DNA of 34,049 nucleotides, taken from NCBI GenBank assembly GCA_947254895.1, contig CAMYEY010000005.1:1-34049 (forward strand), given 5' to 3'. This DNA comes from an uncultured Clostridia bacterium. Its GTDB lineage: Bacteria; Bacillota; Clostridia; Saccharofermentanales; DTU023. Shown piece after piece: positions 31,314 to 34,049 of the stretch; positions within the stretch are counted from its first letter, which is position 1, and the number at the start of each line of letters is the position of its first letter. The translations under genes and the position numbers were made by a program. The notes below the pieces were generated by a model that was not told where the DNA came from, did not search any database, and saw nothing but the letters and a program-made list of their open reading frames with translations.

Positions 31314-31766
31314 ATGTTGACAAAACCTACTATAGAAGAATTATTACCTAAGACGGAGAACCGTTATGTCCTATCTATGCTGACAGCTAAAAGAGCTAGG
31401 CAGCTCGTCTATGGGGCACAACCCATGGTGGAAACCGATACGGAAAATGTTGTTTCAGTAGCTGCAGAAGAGATCAATGCAGACCAGGTTAAAGCCTTGC
31501 AAGGTAAGTTTGAAGTTGTGGTTCCCTTGCGGCCGGAAGTTGAAGCCGAACGCTTAACCAGACAGCTTGAGGCAGAAGCTAAGCAACGTGAGAGCAGAGG
31601 CGAAAACCGTTATCAGGAAGAAGAGGCGGAAGCCTATGCAGCCGGTGCAGGTAGCCAGCCGAGTGAAGCTGAAAGATTGCAAAAACTCATGGCTGAGCAG
31701 CTTCTCAACTCTGTCCACGATCAAATAAATGACCTGGATACAGCTGCTGACGACTCAGTCGAGTGA
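31314..31766 (+). CDS. rpoZ: RNA polymerase omega subunit with long acidic C-terminal extension
   Basis: Omega subunit that helps RNA polymerase beta-prime fold and assemble. Residues 1-60 hold the family core: PTIEELLPKTENRYVLSMLTAKRARQLVYG and NVVSVAAEEI. The protein is 150 residues, about twice the 65-90 usual for omega. Residues 75-150 are Glu/Ala/Gln-rich, highly charged, and probably a helix or coiled coil (EVEAERLTRQLEAEAKQR, AERLQKLMAEQLLNSVHDQ). The position after gmk supports the call. What the extension does is unknown. Confidence 0.93.
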   Translation: MLTKPTIEELLPKTENRYVLSMLTAKRARQLVYGAQPMVETDTENVVSVAAEEINADQVKALQGKFEVVVPLRPEVEAERLTRQLEAEAKQRESRGENRYQEEEAEAYAAGAGSQPSEAERLQKLMAEQLLNSVHDQINDLDTAADDSVE

Positions 31767-31874
31767 GATCCTTACCGGGAAAGAACCGGAGTTTGGGGTT
31801 CAACGTGTTCCTAAGAAAAAGGGGTTAAGTCAGGCTAAAAGTTTAGCTTACAAGTTAAGAGAAAGTAGGAGACT

Positions 31875-33266
31875 ATGAGAGCAGAAGATAAATCCATGGA
31901 GACCATCGTCAATCTGGCCTTTAATCGTGGTTTTGTTTATCCGGGATCGGATATTTATGGTGGACTAGCCAACACCTGGGATTACGGTCCCTATGGTGTA
32001 GAGCTTAAAAATAATCTTAAGCAATATTGGTGGCAAAAATTTGTTACCGAAAACCCCTTGAACGTCGGTGTTGACGCAGCTATCTTGATGAATCCCAGGA
32101 CCTGGGAGGCTTCGGGACATGTGGGTAGTTTCTCTGACCCTATGATCGACTGTAAGGAATGCCGGTCTCGTTATCGTGCGGATAATCTGATTGAAGATTA
32201 TAACAAAGCACATGATATTGAATTGTCGGTAGAGGGTTGGTCAAGTGACCAACTGAGTCAGTACATCAAGGAAGAGAATATAGCCTGTCCCAAGTGTGGG
32301 AAAAAGGATTTTACGGATGTACGCCAATTTAATCTGATGTTTAAAACTTTCCAGGGAGTTACTGAGGATAGTAAGTCCGAACTGTACCTCCGACCCGAAA
32401 CAGCCCAAGGGATTTTTGTCAACTTCAAAAATGTCCAGCGGTCCTCTCGTCGTCAATTACCCTTTGGCATTTGCCAAGTAGGTAAGTCTTTCCGCAACGA
32501 AATTACACCGGGTAACTTTGTTTTCAGGACACGTGAATTTGAACAGATGGAGCTGGAGTTTTTCTGCAAGCCGGGTACCGACCTAGAGTGGTTTGCCTAC
32601 TGGCGTAAGTTCTGCCATGACTGGCTCTTGAGCCTCGGAATCAAGGATGAAGACCTCCGCCTGCGCGACCATAGTCCTGAAGAACTGTCATTTTACTCTG
32701 TAGCGACGACCGACTTTGAATTCCGTTTCCCCTTTGGCTGGGGCGAACTCTGGGGGATTGCTGACCGGACCGATTACGACCTCAAACAACATATCGAGTT
32801 TAGCAAAAAGAATCTCTATTACAGGGATCCCCATACCAATGAAGAATTTATCCCCTATGTCATTGAACCGTCACTAGGTGCAGACCGTATGTTCTTGGTG
32901 GCCCTCTGCAATGCTTACGATGAAGAGGAATTACCGGATGGAAGCAGTCGGACTGTCTTGCGTCTACATCCTCGAATTGCTCCGGTTAAGGTCGCTGTTC
33001 TACCCCTGTCTGCAAAACTTTCAGAGGAAGCGGAAAAGGTTTACCTCAACCTGTGTAAGCATTTCGCCTGTGAGTTTGATGACCGCCAGTCGATTGGTAA
33101 GCGCTACCGTCGTCATGATGAAATTGGAACCCCTTATTGTGTTACTTTTGACTTCGAATCTATCGAGGATCAAAAGGTGACAGTCCGTGAACGGGACTCA
33201 ATGGAGCAGGTGAGGTTACCGATAGCTGAATTACCGGCTTATTTTTCAGGAAAGTTTGACTTGTAA
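31875..33266 (+). CDS. glyS: Glycyl-tRNA synthetase, homodimeric class IIa type
   Basis: Charges tRNA-Gly. 463 residues, the alpha2 form shared with eukaryotes and archaea, not the alpha2beta2 GlyQ/GlyS form. Motif 1 region LANTWDYGPYGVELKNNLK, a zinc site (Cys93, Cys96, Cys138, Cys141) in the insertion, motif 2 with FRNEITPGNFVFRTREFEQMELEFF, motif 3 with EPSLGADRMFL, and a C-terminal anticodon-binding domain (RIAPVKVAVLPL onward). AGTAGGAG lies upstream of the ATG. It is 108 bases after rpoZ; I find no T-box in that gap, only a small hairpin GCTAAA/TTTAGC. Confidence 0.97.
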   Translation: MRAEDKSMETIVNLAFNRGFVYPGSDIYGGLANTWDYGPYGVELKNNLKQYWWQKFVTENPLNVGVDAAILMNPRTWEASGHVGSFSDPMIDCKECRSRYRADNLIEDYNKAHDIELSVEGWSSDQLSQYIKEENIACPKCGKKDFTDVRQFNLMFKTFQGVTEDSKSELYLRPETAQGIFVNFKNVQRSSRRQLPFGICQVGKSFRNEITPGNFVFRTREFEQMELEFFCKPGTDLEWFAYWRKFCHDWLLSLGIKDEDLRLRDHSPEELSFYSVATTDFEFRFPFGWGELWGIADRTDYDLKQHIEFSKKNLYYRDPHTNEEFIPYVIEPSLGADRMFLVALCNAYDEEELPDGSSRTVLRLHPRIAPVKVAVLPLSAKLSEEAEKVYLNLCKHFACEFDDRQSIGKRYRRHDEIGTPYCVTFDFESIEDQKVTVRERDSMEQVRLPIAELPAYFSGKFDL

Positions 33267-33402
33267 GCCTTTCAATGCTAATCTTTTTTTAAGATTCTCA
33301 AGTGAAAGACAACAGAAAATAGGACTTTAGCTGATCGAAATATGGTAAGAAAAAACAATAAAAATATTTCTCAATATCAAGCTTGGTTTAAAGCCCATCA
33401 AT

Positions 33403-33434
33403 CCGTACTCACCCTAGGGTGAGTATGGTTTTTT
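33403..33434 (+). terminator. Intrinsic terminator between glyS and ppdK
   Basis: 12-bp stem CCGTACTCACCC / GGGTGAGTATGG (one G-U pair) with a 2-base TA gap at the apex, followed by six T. It ends 35 bases before the ppdK ATG, leaving no room for a promoter in between, so it may be an attenuator of ppdK as well as the glyS terminator. Confidence 0.85.
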
Positions 33435-33469
33435 GTTGACATAAAAACAGGAAAGTGGAGGACTAACAG

Positions 33470-34049
33470 ATGCAAAAATACGTTTATATGTTTGATGAGG
33501 GTAACGCAGGCATGCGTGAACTCTTGGGAGGCAAGGGGGCGAACCTGGCTGAGATGACTCACCTAGGTCTGCCGGTACCTAGCGGTTTCACAGTTTCAAC
33601 TGAGGCTTGTACCCGTTACTATGAAGATGGTAAAACAATTGCCCCGGAGATTGCCCAGGAAATTAAAGATGTTATGGCCAAGCTTGAAGCTAAGAGTGGT
33701 AAAAAATTTGGTGACCCGGACAATACCCTTTTAGTATCTGTGCGGTCAGGTGCTCGGGCCTCCATGCCTGGTATGATGGACACCATCCTCAACCTTGGGC
33801 TTAACGATGTGGTGGTTGATGGCTTAGCCAAAGCCAGAGGTAACCGCCGTTTTGCCTTAGATAGTTATCGTCGCTTTATCATGATGTTTGGCGAAGTTGT
33901 TATGGAAATTGACAAGAGCCTCTTTGACGAGGTTTTTGATGCTGCTAAAGAGGCCAAGGGCTATGAGCTGGATACTGAGTTAACAGCTGATGACTTGGAT
34001 AAGATTGTCCAAGATTTCAAGGCCATCTACAAAAAGCAGGTAGGCGAGG
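33470..34049 (+). CDS. ppdK: Pyruvate, phosphate dikinase (3' end cut off)
   Basis: Interconverts pyruvate + ATP + Pi and PEP + AMP + PPi, used by many anaerobes in glycolysis or gluconeogenesis. The first 193 residues are in the window and cover the start of the ATP-grasp nucleotide-binding domain: YVYMFDEGNAGMRELLGGKGANLAEMTHLGLPVPSGFTVST, then LLVSVRSGARASMPGMMDTILNLGLND, then RFALDSYRRFIMMFGEVVM. GGAGGA lies 8 bases upstream of the ATG. The complete gene would be about 2.6 kb. A transcription terminator sits just upstream. Confidence 0.97.
   Translation, partial: MQKYVYMFDEGNAGMRELLGGKGANLAEMTHLGLPVPSGFTVSTEACTRYYEDGKTIAPEIAQEIKDVMAKLEAKSGKKFGDPDNTLLVSVRSGARASMPGMMDTILNLGLNDVVVDGLAKARGNRRFALDSYRRFIMMFGEVVMEIDKSLFDEVFDAAKEAKGYELDTELTADDLDKIVQDFKAIYKKQVGE

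Noticed and set aside
31767..31874. T-box riboswitch before glyS
   Set aside because: The gap is only 108 bases and lacks the T-box segment and a terminator; only a small GCTAAA/TTTAGC hairpin is present.
33436..33441. TTGACA as a -35 box for ppdK
   Set aside because: No -10-like hexamer occurs 16-18 bases downstream; that stretch is the ribosome-binding site.

Overview
The window reads as chromosomal core genome of a low-to-mid-GC Firmicute, most likely a Clostridia member. The grounds are strong Shine-Dalgarno sites (AGGAGG-type), Firmicute gene order (yicC-remA-gmk-rpoZ), a homodimer-type glycyl-tRNA synthetase, pyruvate phosphate dikinase, long-form HPF, and a cohesin/dockerin pair on secreted proteins. 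I see no tRNA, rRNA, insertion sequence, prophage or CRISPR array. The genus cannot be named from the sequence alone.

Layout. 1-3030 (minus): a three-gene ABC exporter operon consisting of an ATPase, a secreted/anchored beta-sandwich protein with a Gly-rich linker and Met-rich tail, and an FtsX/MacB permease cut by the window edge. 3423-5960 (plus): gap, an ArsD-like thioredoxin-fold protein with a cysteine cluster, and hpf. 6088-10464: pcrA helicase, dGTPase-like and YfbR-like HD nucleotidases, a DNA repair and dNTP-pool group. 10617-14574: a surface module made of a secreted SH3b/glucosaminidase/dockerin protein, then 9 bases later a membrane-anchored cohesin protein, then a GtrA-like membrane protein. 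14597-18901: folC, a single-pass membrane protein, and a threonine-synthase homologue that has lost its PLP lysine; this last gene overlaps the convergent prfC by 4 bases. 20533-21145 is a 613-base divergent intergenic region holding the prfC and rplM promoters and a structured rplM leader. 21146-21987: rplM-rpsI. 22135-26240: tsaE and tsaB, parted by a lipoprotein gene and a lipoprotein MsrAB gene. 26433-29424: an HPr-like protein with Glu at position 15, uvrC, and a metallophosphoesterase. 29471-33266: yicC, remA, gmk, rpoZ (long acidic tail), glyS. 33470-end: ppdK, cut by the window edge.

How the genes fit together. Most encode housekeeping functions in translation (rplM, rpsI, prfC, hpf, glyS, tsaB/tsaE), DNA repair (pcrA, uvrC) and central carbon metabolism (gap, ppdK, HPr-like). 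The less ordinary content is a candidate non-cellulosomal cohesin-dockerin system that would tether a peptidoglycan hydrolase to the cell surface, a threonine-synthase-like pseudoenzyme, a Crh-like HPr with H15E and intact Ser46 behind a repeat-rich leader, an ArsD-like domain fused to a Cys cluster, and an ABC exporter with an unusual extracytoplasmic partner.
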